NCBI GenBank assembly: GCA_032358165.1
Contig: JAALGY010000031.1
Span: 1,984,001 to 2,048,000, forward strand
DNA: 64,000 nucleotides
Reading direction: 5' to 3'
Origin: Diplosphaera chodatii
Taxonomy: Eukaryota; Chlorophyta; Trebouxiophyceae; Prasiolales; Stichococcaceae
The notes below the pieces were generated by a model. The model worked only from the letters and a program-made list of their open reading frames with translations, ran no database searches and was not told the DNA's origin. The position numbers and the translations under genes were made by a program. Positions 22,337 through 34,624 of this stretch are shown here, piece by piece. How positions within the stretch are numbered: the stretch's first letter is position 1; each line of letters opens with the position of its first letter.

Positions 22337-24037
22337 CTACGTCTCAGCCGATGCACCAGCACCAACCATCCGACTTGCGCTCCTCCGGGCACCCTGTGAG
22401 GCTGCCAGCTGTGCCTCGTAGTCGCGCTTCTCAATCTGCACAAGGACACACCACTTGAGGGTCCAGCCGCTTGCCGCCCTCATACCAATGGCCAACTCAT
22501 ACCATGCAGCAACTGTGACAGCTGCACTGCACTTGCCTGCGACCCGTCCTGCGGCGTGACAACCTTGTCAATCAGGCCGTACTCAATTGCCTGCTGTGGC
22601 GTGAAGTACCGGTTGCGGCCAACCTCCTTGCGCAACTATAGACAGAGAACGTGGTAGCGGGTCAGTCTGCGAATTGCGAGTGAGCAAGGCACCTGCGCCT
22701 GTCGTCCATCAGGTAGATGATGAGTGTCAGCGACAACTGTGCACCTGCTCCTTGGGGCGGCCGGTGAAGCGAGCCAAGGTGTCCACATACATCTGGGTGC
22801 TGTACTCCAGCTCGTTCGCCTTGATCATGATGTTGGAGGTGCTGCCAAAGGTGCGGTTCATGCGCGGCGGCGCGGTCATCAGGCGCGCATGCTCCAATGA
22901 GAAGCGGCAGCCCTGCACACTTGGGGACAAGCTATCAGCAGCCTAGACAGGCGATGTGAGTCTGGCATGCCCAGCCTGCTACAGCCAGATGGAACGTGTG
23001 TGGTCCTGCATACCTTCTTGCCGCAGGCCGCAATCATGGCGGCGTTGCCAAAGGCCTGGCCAATGACGAGGGTGTACACATCAGGGCGAATGTACCCCAG
23101 GGTGTCCAGGATGGCATACGCCTCAGTCTCAAAGCCAACAGCCTGGCCATCGGGCGTCTGCGAGCCGATGGAGTTGAGGTACACGTAGATCTGCTTCTCG
23201 GGGTTGTTGTAGTTGAGCCACAGCAGCTCCGAGATGACGAGCTCTGTGACCGCCGGCACCAGCTGCGCACATGTCCACCACGTCAGCATCTGCCGATATG
23301 TGAACAGCTCGTCGTCTGTGTGTTGTAGTATGGGTCGCCAGCATCGGTCATCCCGAATTGCATCAGCAACACGTGACACTGACCGGCATGCCGATGTAGC
23401 AGATGCGGGCGTCGAGCAGCAGTGATGGCAGGTCCGGCGGCGCGCTGCCTGGGCCACCGCCGCCCGTGGCGCCTGCGTACCCACCCGACATGCGGGTCAC
23501 CATGCGCGTGGCCTCGCCCACCTTGTCGTCGCCGCCATAGAAGGCCTTGGCTGTGAGGGTGTCCTGCAGCAGGCCATGCGCAGGGTGAAGCCAGCAGGGA
23601 GGACGCGATGACTGCCACGGCCTCTGACAGGAGGCAATGCGGCACGGCGCGTCAGCTTGGACAGACAGTTTGCCAGCAGATGCAGGGGTGGTGCCCATAC
23701 AGGAGGGGCGCAAGCGCACCGGCTCGGGCTCGGAGCCGGGCAGCGGGCGGTGCTGTGACCCCAGGCCCAGGGCTGCCATCTGCTTGACCGTCAGGCCAAA
23801 CTCTGCGTCCGTCTCCCGGCCGCTGAGCCGCTCAGCCGGGTCCGGCGGCATGTACAGGCCGGTGTCCGGCAGGCTGAAGTCGAACTGCTGGGCAGCGACC
23901 TGCTGTCGACGCTGCCGACTGCGGCCGGACCGCTGCACGGGTGCCCGCCATTTCTGTGGCACTGGCTGCTTGCTGCTGAGGAGTGCTGCCGCAGGGCAGC
24001 GCCCCAGGCGCCCGCTTGGGCACTGCGTCTGGTGCAT
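22337..24037 (-). CDS. ClpR-type, catalytically inactive subunit of the plastid Clp protease
   Basis: Exons, read downward: 24037-23720, 23563-23384, 23262-23014, 22912-22745, 22635-22537, 22435-22337 (TAG); 370 residues. ClpR subunits are structural members of the ClpPR core in plastids. ClpP-fold landmarks are LPSLLLDARICYIGMPLVPA, YVYLNSIGSQTPDGQAVGFE and EYGLIDKV. The nucleophile Ser of ClpP is absent in GQAFGNAAMIAA, and the catalytic His region reads LMTAPPRMN. The ending IEKRDYEAQLA resembles the ClpR3-like group as I recall it, but the subtype is uncertain. The last intron is GC-AG with an ideal donor (CAG|GCAAGT at 22536). The first-exon donor at 23719 was chosen for phase; a GT at 23700 is out of phase. 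Confidence 0.87.
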
Positions 24038-24285
24038 CCCTTATCAACCCAGCCAACGGGGCCGACCTGGTGGCAGCCGGTGGGATGTTGACTGTGCAAC
24101 GAGCTCCCCGGAAGAACGTCGCACGCTATCGGCAGAACCCCGCACGATAGCAATGCCCGCTTTGCAAGAATTGTGCATGCCTGGTCACAGGAAGGACAGG
24201 AAGCACACATGCGGGTCACGAGGGTCATGCATTGCCAAGGCTTCACCGCCTGCGCAGCGTGCACACGCACCAAACAGCAATAAAC
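24038..24285. promoter_or_regulatory. Bidirectional promoter region ClpR/CPS
   Basis: Only 248 bp separate the start codons of the divergent ClpR (-) and carbamoyl-phosphate synthase (+) genes, so both promoters and 5' UTRs must lie here. No specific element was recognised. Confidence 0.5.
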
Positions 24286-27200
24286 ATGGCGGCGTCAACT
24301 GCCGCTCAAAGGCCCCTGGCCGTGCTGCCGTGCCAGGGGCAGCGGCCCCTGCAGACAACCCAGCGACTGCAGCCTCATGCATCCAGAAGTCTGCAAGCCA
24401 CCGCCCGGCAGCAGCGCAGCGGAGGACACCTTGTGCTCTGTTCAGCAGTGGCTGAGAAGCCGCTGACATCCAACGGGGCACCTGCCGGCGAGTTCAAGGC
24501 TTGGGAGTCGGTGATCACCTCTGTCAAGCAGCGTGATGATATCAAGACGATCATGCTGTTCGGCGCCGGACCAATCGTGATTGGACAGGTAAGCATAGGT
24601 GCATGTCCGATGATCAGTCGATGTGCACCCTGTCGCCCGATCATGACAGGCTGTGCATGCAAGCAACCCATCAGGTGGCAACCCTATTTTCACTTGGGTG
24701 GTCAGCGCCGGCGTTGAGCTGTAGACCGTGAGTCCATAGGCACCGTCGACGCCGTGAGCTCACGATTAGAGTGTGATCATCGCTACCCTTTTGCTTCTGC
24801 AGGCCTGCGAATTCGACTACTCTGGCACCCAGGCATGCAAGGCGCTGAGGTGAGCCGCCGGGGTTGACTCATCAACATGCTCGACCAACACATGACGCAC
24901 TGTTCCATTGGAGGTCCCAACGTTGAAGCAATCGTTTTTGCAGGGCGGAAGGCTATAAGATCATTCTGATCAACTCCAACCCGGTAAGTGGGCGGCGGCA
25001 GCTGTCTGGCATGCTGGCTGCGCTGTGCCCTTGTCAGTTGCAGAGGAAGCTCAAAGTCAAGGTACGACATGTCCACCTTGCTGCATGCAGGCCACCATCA
25101 TGACGGATCCGGAGACGGCCGACAAGACCTACATTGGGCCGATGACACCAGAGGTGGTCGCGGAGATCATTGAGAAGGTGAGGGAGCCGCTGGTGGCGCC
25201 TGAATTGTACGTCTTGCACGTACATCAGCACTGCGGTCACGAGCTTCGTTTCCTTCCTGCAGGAACGCCCCGATGCTGTGCTGCCCACTATGGGCGGGCA
25301 GACAGCGCTGAACCTGGCGAAGGCGCTGTCCGAGGTGCACATCAGTTGCAGCCACGCAATGGTCGCCGTCTCAAGCAGTGCACAGCGTGCACACAGCATG
25401 CATTGGTCTACACTGCTCGCGCGGTGATCTGCGGTGTTCATCTGTCAACAGAACGGCACGCTTGACAAGTTCAACGTGGAGCTGCTGGGCGCGAAGCTGC
25501 CGTCTATCAACCGCGCGGAGGACCGCAACCTGTTCAAGGAGGCGATGACGCGCATCGGCCTCAAGACGCCGCAGTCCGGCATCGCCAACACGATGGAGGA
25601 GGCGCTGAAGGTGCAGAGAGGGTCCTGCATGACAGCAGTTGTGCGCACCAGCACCCTTCTTGATTGCTGCCAGCTCAGGTTTGTGTGGCGGGTGACATGG
25701 TGCTGGAGTAGTTTGCATGTGTATCAGAAGCACAACCAAGCCGGAGACTGCTCTGCAGGTGCATGAGGAAATCGGCAGGTTCCCGCTCATCATCAGGCCA
25801 GCTTTCACACTGGGCGGCACTGGCGGCGGCATCGCCTACAACATGGAGGAGTACCAGGACATCATACAACAGGGCCTGTCAGCATCCATGACTGGCCAGG
25901 CACGCAGAGCCTCCCGGGCCAGTGCGTGCGCTGCAAGCAGGCTGGTTGCTGACGCGGCACTTGCAGGTGTATCAGCTGACACTACCCGGAGAAGGCAGCA
26001 TCATGCACAGCTGCAGGAAGTTAACTCAGGAAGCGTAACCTGCTCTGCAGGTCCTCGTCGAGATGTCGCTGCTGGGCTGGAAGGAGTACGAGCTGGAGGT
26101 GATGCGCGACATGGCAGACAACGTGGTCATCATCTGCTCCATCGAGAATGTGGACCCCATGGGCGTGCACACCGGCGACTCCATCACCATCGCGCCAGCA
26201 CAGGTGGGCGGTGGCAGGCGACCTGCATACCCTGGGCGTATGATCAAGATGGGCTCTGCATCTGCCATAGATGTCTGCTGCAGCTGCCACAGCTGCTGCT
26301 GCGATGCGAGCCACAGCAGTCATCACGCTGGCTGCTGAGGTGGTTCATTTCTGCCTCGCCAGACACTGACAGACAAGGAATACCAGCGGCTGAGGGATGC
26401 TGCAGTAGCAATCATCCGGGAGATGGGTGTCGAGTGCGGCGGCTCCAATGTGCAGATGGGCATCAACCCTGAGGATGGTGAGCCTCCACACGTGATCATG
26501 CATTAATGCCTTGATGATTGTGAGGCGCTGCCGCCGACTGGTGGGCATGACCTGCATGCCCAATTCTTCGACACTCTGCTTCAGGCGAGATGATGATTAT
26601 CGAGATGAATCCACGGGTGTCGCGCTCCAGTGCACTTGCCTCCAAGGCAACGGGCTTCCCCATCGCCAAGATCGCTGCAAAGCTGGCCATGGGCAAGACG
26701 CTTGACATGATCCCCAATGACATTACCAGCAAGACGCCGGCGTCGTTTGAGCCATCCATTGACTATGTCGTCACAAAGGTGTGCAACTTGTTAGCGATTG
26801 TGCATGGCACAGGTTGTGGCTGCCTGATGTGCTGCTTCCGAGCACTTCTAGCTGTCGACAGCCCTGCAGCCTCGGCAAGCTCCTGCAGAGGGCTGACCTG
26901 CGAGTCACTGCTGCATGCAGATCCCGCGCTTTGCTTTTGAGAAGTTCCCTGGAGCCAAGGCCGAGCTGTCGACACAGATGAAGTCTGTTGGCGAGGCTAT
27001 GGCCATCGGCCGCACCTTTCAGGCATGCACATATGCCATTGTTGATGCCGCTCACGCCAGCCACAGCAGGCACATCAAAGGCTACACAGAGTCTGGAAGT
27101 GAACCGTCACCTTGCCCTCTTGTCCGGAACAGGAGTCATTCCAGAAGGCGCTCCGCAGCTTGGAGACAGGCTGTGACGGCTGGTCCTTGCCGCGCAAGTG

Positions 27201-30200
27201 GAAGCGGTTGAATGCATCCGAGGTGGTGTACCGGCTGCGGGTCCCCAATCCAGAGCGCGTGCTTGTCATCAAGCAGGTGCTATCCAGCGCTCGCTGTCTT
27301 CCCCATGTGTGTCTATGCAATGGAGGGCCATCTTCGCATGTTGTTGCGATGACGTAGGCGAGGTGGACATCCACGACTTGGTGTGCGCATTGTGAGCAGG
27401 GCTTTGAGGACGGGCTGACGCAGGCAGACATCAGGGAATACACGCAGATGGACCCCTGGTTCATCGAGCAATTGTGGGAGCTGCACCAGGTGGGCCATCA
27501 ACCATGGATCACTCGGATGCGGAGACTGGGAATAGTTCTGGTCAGACTCAATGTAGGGCTGATCGAGTTGTGACATGGTCGGCCTGATTGCTCAGGCGGA
27601 GTCGTGGCTGAAGACGCAGCAGCTGAACGACATCAGCAGCGACGACATGCTGCACGTGAAGCAGCGTGGCTTCAGCGACGTCCAGATTGCACGCTTCACC
27701 TGTGAGTTTTCTCTGCAGCCTGCCAATCGCGGTGGCTTCACCAATTCGCCCTTTGATTGCACGCTGCTGATTCCTGCAAAGCATCATGCAGCAAGCCTCA
27801 CCTGACAACAGGGATGCCAGTTGCCGTATCCTGACTTGTATTCTGATGCAGCGAGATCCACATGTGACACAACCCCGCTGTGCCTTGCCTTTTGCAGCCA
27901 GCAACCCACTGGAGGTGCGTGCACGGCGGAAGGAGCTGGGTGTCATCCCCAGCATGAAGCGCGTGGACACATGCGCCGCGGAGTTTGAGGCTGCTACCCC
28001 CTACATGTACTCCAGCTACGACGGCAACTGCGAGTGCGAGCCGACCACCGAGCGCAAGGTGCGATGGCAGCTGCTCCTGCTGCAATCCTGGTATTCTGCA
28101 GGGTCATGTTGTCGGTAGTGAGGCATCGAGCAGCTTTGGCATATGCTGTCAGCGATGAGTTGCTGGCAAACTCATCCAATTTCCAATCTCCTAACAGGTG
28201 CTCATCCTGGGGGCGGGTCCCAACCGCATCGGTCAGGGCATTGAGTTTGACTACTGCTGCTGCCACGCGTCGTTCGCCCTCAGGTGCGCAGGCTGCCATA
28301 GACTTGGACACAAGGCTGCACAGCTGCCAACAGCCATCGGATCTGCACTGAGATGAGTACCATCGGTCCAGGGATGCTGGCTTCGAGACCATTATGCTGA
28401 ACTGCAACCCCGAGACAGTGTCCACAGATTATGATACCAGCAGCCGCCTTTACTTCGAGCCCCTGACAGTGCGTGCATTACTGACTCTTCGGACGCCGAC
28501 CAAAATTTGTCGTGCTCTCTCAGAAGGAGATCTCCTTTTGAACAAGAGCAGTGCGCTGATAAACCTACATGTTGTGTTTTGGCAACAGGTCGAGGACGTG
28601 TTGAACGTCATTGAAAAGGAGCGTCCAGAGGGCATCATTGTGCAGTTTGGTGGTCAGACTCCGCTGTCCATCGCCAAGCCGTTGCAGGAGGCGCTGGAGA
28701 AGAACCCCATCCCGGCAGCCTCAGGTCCCTTGCCGTGCTGTGAACAATGTTGCAACTGACAAGGAATACTGTTGCAATAACATGGAGCCAGCAGCTTGGC
28801 GTGCAGTCTTGGGGCTTGGGTATTGGCTTTTTGGTGCATTCCTCTTCGCGTGTCACAGCTCACCGGTACCCGCTGCACTGCAGGCACTCTTTTAAAAGCA
28901 TGCCACTGTCTCCCTGCAGGTATTGGCAACACGCAGATCTGGGGCACGCAGCCCGACTCGATTGATGAGGCGGAGGACCGGGATCGGTGGATGGCGTGCC
29001 TGCAGCGGCTGGACATCAAGCAGCCGCCCGGCGGCATGGTCACCACTGAGGAGGGCGCCATCGACACCGCCTCCAAGCTGGGCTACCCAGTGCGCCACCT
29101 CCGACTGCCTCCCTGCCTAGATGCTGCGGATTGCTGCCCGCCTCTGCCACATACAGTAACCTGGCATGCTCAGCTGGGTTGCTCAGGCACAGACTGCAGG
29201 AGATCTGCAGTTCAGCCATGCTGTATCGAGTAGGGGCATGCCGTGTCTGCATTGTGACAGCACTGGCCTGATGTTCAGGTCATGGTGCGGCCATCATATG
29301 TGCTGGGCGGCCGCGCAATGGAGATTGTCTACTCCGACAAAGATCTCCACCGCTACATCAACACAGCCGTAGAGGTAGGGTTGTGTTATTTACTTCGTGC
29401 TGGGAGTGCATGCATTGCCAGGTTTTGGCGCTGAACCCATGTCTATTTCCGCACCACTGGCTGACAGCCATGGCCAGTCACCCAGCGCAACTGGCAAGGT
29501 CAGCGAGCGTCGGTCCGCCTGCTGCAGCTGGACTCGGAGCGGCCGGTGCTGGTGGACAAGTACCTGGACCGGGCGGATGAGCTGGACGTTGATGCACTGT
29601 GCGACAAGGACGGCAACGTTGTCATCTCCGGCATCATGCAGCACATTGAACAGGTGTGTAGCCTGACACAGCGGGTGACAGGTGACTTGCAAACTGACAA
29701 GCCGGCAGGCTGACACTTCGATACGGTGCTGTATGTGGGCTGGCTGGCATCTAGCATGTCGCACCTGCCTCAGCAGGTCACCAGTGGCAAATGGGCGTCA
29801 CCCAGTCACCATATTGATAATACATTTGTGCTGAGTCTGTAGGCAGGCGTGCACTCGGGCGACTCTGCATGCGTCATCCCGACACAAGGCATTTCCCCAG
29901 AGGCGCTGGCCACCATCCGGGAATGGACGCCCAAGCTGGCCAAGGATCTGCGGGTCATTGGCCTCATCAACATCCAGTACTGTGTGCAGGACAATCAGGC
30001 AAGCCCAATATGTGCAGCCAGCGCTGAATGTTATGCTGCACATGGAGCATCCCCAGGCTGTCACTGCCCGCGCCTTTTGCTGGCGATTTTCAACCTGTGT
30101 CGGTGCACGCCTGGACACTTCACAGCTGCCAGGAGTCGGCCATATAGATGAACCGGTATCCAGTATCCTGCTGCAGGTGTACATTATTGAGGCAAATCCG

Positions 30201-31598
30201 CGTGCATCCCGGACGGTGCCCTTTGTGGCCAAGGCGGTGGGCCACCCCATCGTCAAGTACGCCTCGCTGCTCATGGCGGGCAAGACGCTGGCAGAGATTG
30301 GGTTTACAGAGGAGCCGAAGCTCAACCACGTTGCCGTGAAGGAGGCAGTGCTGCCCTTTGACAAGTTCCCAGGTGCGAACTGGTTTGTTTGCTGAGCTGT
30401 TGGTACAACCCGCACACCCTGCGAACCCCCCTGTGGCCACTGCTGGCAGCTTGGCTGTCATCCACTGGAATGCACCTGTGTGCTTGTGAGCACAGGAGCT
30501 GACACTCTGCTCGGCCCGGAGATGCGGTCGACGGGCGAGGTGATGGGCATCGACCGTGACTTTAGCAGCGCATACGCCAAGGCAGCCATGGCAGCGGGGC
30601 AGCGGCTGCCGACGGGCGGCAACGTGTTCATCACGATGACAGACAAGTGCAAGCCCGACATTGTGCCCGTCGCAAAGCAGCTGTCCGACCTCGGCTTTGG
30701 CATCTATGCCACAGAGGTAAGCGTGCTGCCCAATGCCTGACATGAAACTGAACTGTTGTGCATGGTGTGAACACCATGTGCGGTGCTTAAGCTTGCAACC
30801 CCTAGGCACCCTCGCACTATGTCCGGTGCTCACGCCGCGCACTGCCGTCAGCTTTGCCACTCTGAAGCTGTGCTGGGTACAAATGTTACAGGGGACGCAG
30901 GCGGCACTCGAGAAGGGCGGTGTGAAGTGCGAGCGGGTGCTGAAGATCCAGGAGGGGCGGCCCAATGCTGGCGACATGCTGAAGAATGGCGACATCAGCA
31001 TGCTGATGCTCACGACTACAGGCAAGCGTCCACCCTGCTGCCCGAGTGCTGCCGCTTTGATGCAGCATAGCAGCTTGCTTTGCGCAGTTGTAGCTGCAAG
31101 ATGGCTGGAGGGCACAATCAGCTCCAACCGCATGTGTCATGCGGCCAGCACGCGCACACCTGTGTCAGTTTTCTGGACCGCTAAAGACTGGACAGTATTC
31201 CTGGCAGGTGACGAGCCGGATGTCCGGGACGGGAAGGACCTGCGACGGCTGGCCCTGGCGCTCAAGGTTCCCATCATCACCACCGTCGCGGGTGCCATAG
31301 CAACTGCCAATGCGCTCAAGGGACTCCGCGAGAAGCCGCTGCAACATGTGCGCACACGAGTCTCATGTTGGCTGCATGCTCTTCCTGCTGCTAGTGAGAG
31401 AGGATCTAGCCACTGCAGCATAGTCCCATGGGCGACACACCAATGGAGCCGACACGGGAGTGCTGACCACATATGCTGCCTGTATACGTGCAGATACCGT
31501 TGCAAGACTACTTCCCTGACTACATCGACGCCCAAGCTGCTTTGTCAGAAGAGGTGGAGGCTCCCAAAGAGCCACCGCCATTGGCGCCCACAGTTTGA
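24286..31598 (+). CDS. CARB: Carbamoyl-phosphate synthase large chain, plastid precursor
   Basis: Twenty-seven exons: 24286-24588, 24803-24849, 24944-24983, 25091-25177, 25263-25334, 25452-25610, 25759-25899, 26051-26203, 26363-26477, 26585-26778, 26921-27022, 27133-27276, 27400-27489, 27596-27701, 27898-28058, 28198-28283, 28372-28468, 28589-28724, 28920-29089, 29279-29374, 29528-29653, 29843-29998, 30177-30372, 30496-30716, 30892-31021, 31208-31347, 31494-31598; 1190 residues, all in phase. The enzyme makes carbamoyl phosphate for arginine and pyrimidines. A transit peptide ([20 protein letters not shown]) precedes two ATP-grasp halves: [11 protein letters not shown] and [16 protein letters not shown] in the first, [18 protein letters not shown] and [14 protein letters not shown] in the second. 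The C-terminal allosteric domain has [20 protein letters not shown]. Four introns are GC-AG (donors at 25900, 27023, 29999, 31022). Confidence 0.97.
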
Positions 31599-32052
31599 TG
31601 CACAGCAGCGCATGAGCGGCTGGTCCAGGAACGTCGAGTGGCTGCTGCATGTGCACAGCACCCAAGGGTACGTGGTCCGCCCTTTCGTTAGTGTTGGCAT
31701 CTTTTATGGATTCACGGCCAGGTGGCCTTGCAGCCCACCCTTCAGATAGCGGCCTTGTGGGAACATATCGGTACTCAAGTATCAGCAGTTGTCACAAGCA
31801 CCTATGGATTGTTTGAAGCGGATAGAGACCGCTTTCTTTAGCATCGTGCGTGTGCGTGGTCCTCGAGCTCCTGCATCTCGTGGTTGAGTGTCGAGATCGC
31901 ATTTGCGCGGTGGGCAGTCTCTAGAGCTGCTCGTACAACCTAGAAGTACAGGATCTCCCCAGCCTCAAGTGAGTTGCGCTGCTGAGTAGGGTTGAACAGG
32001 ACCAGCTCTCCGCAACCCCGTCCCTATCACACACGCAATTGCACTGCCAAGA
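31599..32052. other. Spacer between carbamoyl-phosphate synthase and Mpv17-like genes
   Basis: A 454-bp stretch between tandem plus-strand genes, with the upstream 3' UTR and the next promoter. No exon recognised. Confidence 0.5.
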
Positions 32053-33642
32053 ATGATGCGCTTCGGATCCTTTCATAGCAGCGTTCTGCACAGCGCCGCC
32101 CTGCCAGCGCACAGGCTTGCACATCGGCAGTCCCGGGTTTGCGGCTCACAGCTCGCTGCGCGTGCAGTGCTCAGCGTGGCGCCCAGCCAACCGGAGCAAA
32201 GGAAACAGCTGGAGTTCTACGTCAATGGACACTTTGTGCCGCTGACAATCACACCACCAGCTGAGGAGGAGGATCCGTTGCTGGGCGTCAAAGCCGTGGC
32301 AATGCAAGCCGTCCGCGGCTATCAGCAGGCGCTCGAGAGACGGCCCATCACTACAAAGGTGCTGCAGAAGCTGTTTCAGGCCTTTCAATCGCTAGCTGTT
32401 GACTTTGCATGCCGCTGGATCCTTTCGACAAGTTCTGGGGCAGTCTGACTGTGCATCATCCTTTCGACAAGTTCTGGGGCAGTCTGACTGTGCATCAAAA
32501 ACGTGGGGCGCTGGATAGCATGCGTGCATCTCGCAAGCAGACTGCACAACAGTCACAACATCTCAACGAGGCCGAACAGCTCGCCGCAGCTGAGAATTTA
32601 CGTGCACTGCATGCATGCAGACTGGCGGCGTGCTGCAGCAAGTCAGTTCATGTGTCATGATGCTGGGATGCAGGCGCTCACGTGCTTCGGCGGCCAGGTA
32701 TTGGGCGACTTCATCGCACAAGCAGCAACCACGGGCGGTTTCGCCGCAGTCGGTTTTGACTTCCACCGCAGCATCGTGCTGTCCTCCTTTGCGGCTTTGA
32801 TTGGCGGTGCGCACTGAGGCTTGAAGGCACTGTGCTGCACATGATGAAAAACAGGATGCTTGCCTGCGTGAACACCCGTTGACGACCCGACTCGAGTGTT
32901 CCTTTCCTATGCAGGACCCACTGGCCACTTCTGGCACCGCTTCCTGGAAAAGCGTGTCTGTCAGGACAACCCAAAGGGCAACCGGGCTGTCTTCACAAAA
33001 CTGGCCCTGGATCAGGTGTGTTGCATGTCCTGACCGGGATGTGTTTCCCAATAGATGGTCGCATCATCCGTTTGCAAGCCTGACCAACTGCTTCCAGACA
33101 TCAACTCTGACGATCCAAAGTTTGCCTACCTCCAATGATGACGCTGTGCAGACCGTGATGTGCCCGGCGATCAATGTGGTTTTCCTGTCGTGGGTGCACT
33201 TCCTGATGCACGGAGGCATCATGAGCTCGCTCCTGCCCTTCATCAGTGCCTCGCTGCCTGCGCTCCTGCTGGCAAACTGGAAGGTGCTGTACTTGCCACA
33301 CATCAGTATGAGTCTTCACATCTGCGCTGTGCGAGTGACGACCTACACATGTCGCATCTAGCATGTCCAGGATGCTTGTAGATGGGCTGCTGGGTGCTGA
33401 CAAAATTCCGTTGCGCAGGTGTGGCCGATCGCCAACACCATCGCATTCCGCTACATCCCGCAGGACCTACGCATCATCTATCAGAATGTTCTCGGCGTTG
33501 CCATGGTGACTATGCTGCTGATGCGCTGTGCTGCCATGGCTCACTCTGATGTGTCTAGGTGGGTTGCACATGTCTAAAGTGCTCATTTGCTCGGCTGCAG
33601 GGCACCTATGTGAGTCTGCTCACTTCTGGCAGCCTGGGCTGA
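32053..33642 (+). CDS. Mpv17/PMP22-family membrane protein
   Basis: Six exons: 32053-32358, 32674-32806, 32915-33015, 33152-33283, 33419-33505, 33601-33642 (TGA); 266 residues. The family comprises small four-helix channel-like proteins of mitochondrial inner, peroxisomal and plastid membranes. Landmarks in order: YQQALERRPITTKALTCFGG, GDFIAQ, GPTGHFWHRFLEK, LALDQTVMCPAINVVFLSW, ANWKVWPIANTIAFRYIP and the YVSLL end. The first exon encodes about 85 extra residues, beginning MMRFGSFHSSVLHSAALPAHR, a likely organelle-targeting region. Intron 1 contains a 39-bp tandem duplication. Substrate is unknown for the family. Confidence 0.9.
32419..32496 (+). repeat. 39-bp perfect tandem duplication in intron 1 of the Mpv17-like gene
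   Basis: Two adjacent identical 39-bp units occupy 32419-32457 and 32458-32496. They begin ATCCTTTCGACAAGTTCTGG. Perfect identity implies a recent event. They lie in the intron and do not touch the modelled splice sites. Confidence 0.9.
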
Positions 33643-34624
33643 ATCAGCAGTGCCTGGTGTCCGGGCACTGCTGAATGAGCGTATGGCAGCAAGGCACAGG
33701 AGCCGTAGCAGCCATGATGCAGCAGCCATGATGGACCCGGCTGACGTCGACCGCAGACGACCATCCAGAGGCTCTGCAGCTGTAGCGAGCAACTTCAGAG
33801 TAGGACGTGTCACAGAGGGGGATGACCGTCCTTGTTTCCAAGGCGGCAGTGGAATGGAGCCAGCACGAAGCGAGGAACAGCACCATTTTTGCGGAAACCC
33901 CCAGTCTGCTGAGGCGGCAGAATTCGTGGCCGTATAGGACGCACCCCAGCATGCCTTGTTCAGTGTCAATCTGTGACGATGTGATGGACAATTGTATTTG
34001 AGAGACACGTGTGTGCTTGCAGTGTTCGTATTTGATATGGTTTGCAGGTAGTTTAGCAGTCAAGTCGAACCCTTGGTGTATGCAGCTGACTTGGGCACAC
34101 GCAGTGCCAAGTTTGTGTAACTTTGTGCCTTCAGGACCCACATTTTTGATGTCACTCCATACACTTGGGCAGCCTGGTCACTTGTCCTTGACAACTCACC
34201 TGGTGCTGCACATATATCTTGCAGCTCATGTCATCATGCATCATGCTTCTGCTGCGGCGGGCAGGCAGGCAATGCCATCGTCAGCCGACATGCCAACCTG
34301 ACAATTGCGGATCGTGAGTATCCGGACCGTTGGTACCAAGGAGTGTTGGTGTCAGGCTGCCGTTGCATTCTGGGTCATGGCCTGCCACACCCTGTACCAG
34401 CTTGGCTCGCCCCTTCGGACAACGCAGAACGTCCGCGAACATCACCGTTGCCGTGTTATAGCCCGTCTCACTACACGTTGGATACAGGTGTTGCGCCGCT
34501 GCTAAATTGGCTGTTCACCTGAGCTCTGTCCTGTTGACGTTGCGGCGGCGCGGTGACCACTTCTGTGCCTAGAGACTGCCAGCGTAGGTGCAGATCACAG
34601 TCGTCGTGCGCCAGCCACCGCTCG
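33643..34624. other. Spacer of about 1 kb before the JJJ1-like gene
   Basis: Tandem plus-strand genes flank this stretch. Several open frames exist on both strands but none shows a family motif or a consistent exon chain. It should hold the Mpv17-like 3' UTR and the promoter of the next gene. Confidence 0.5.

Noticed and set aside
23699..23719. GTATGG donor at 23700 for ClpR exon 1
   Set aside because: It ends in the wrong phase and would create an immediate stop after the next acceptor; the donor at 23719 keeps the frame.
30120..31133. 337-codon minus-strand open frame opposite carbamoyl-phosphate synthase
   Set aside because: Antisense shadow of conserved CPS exons, with no family signature.
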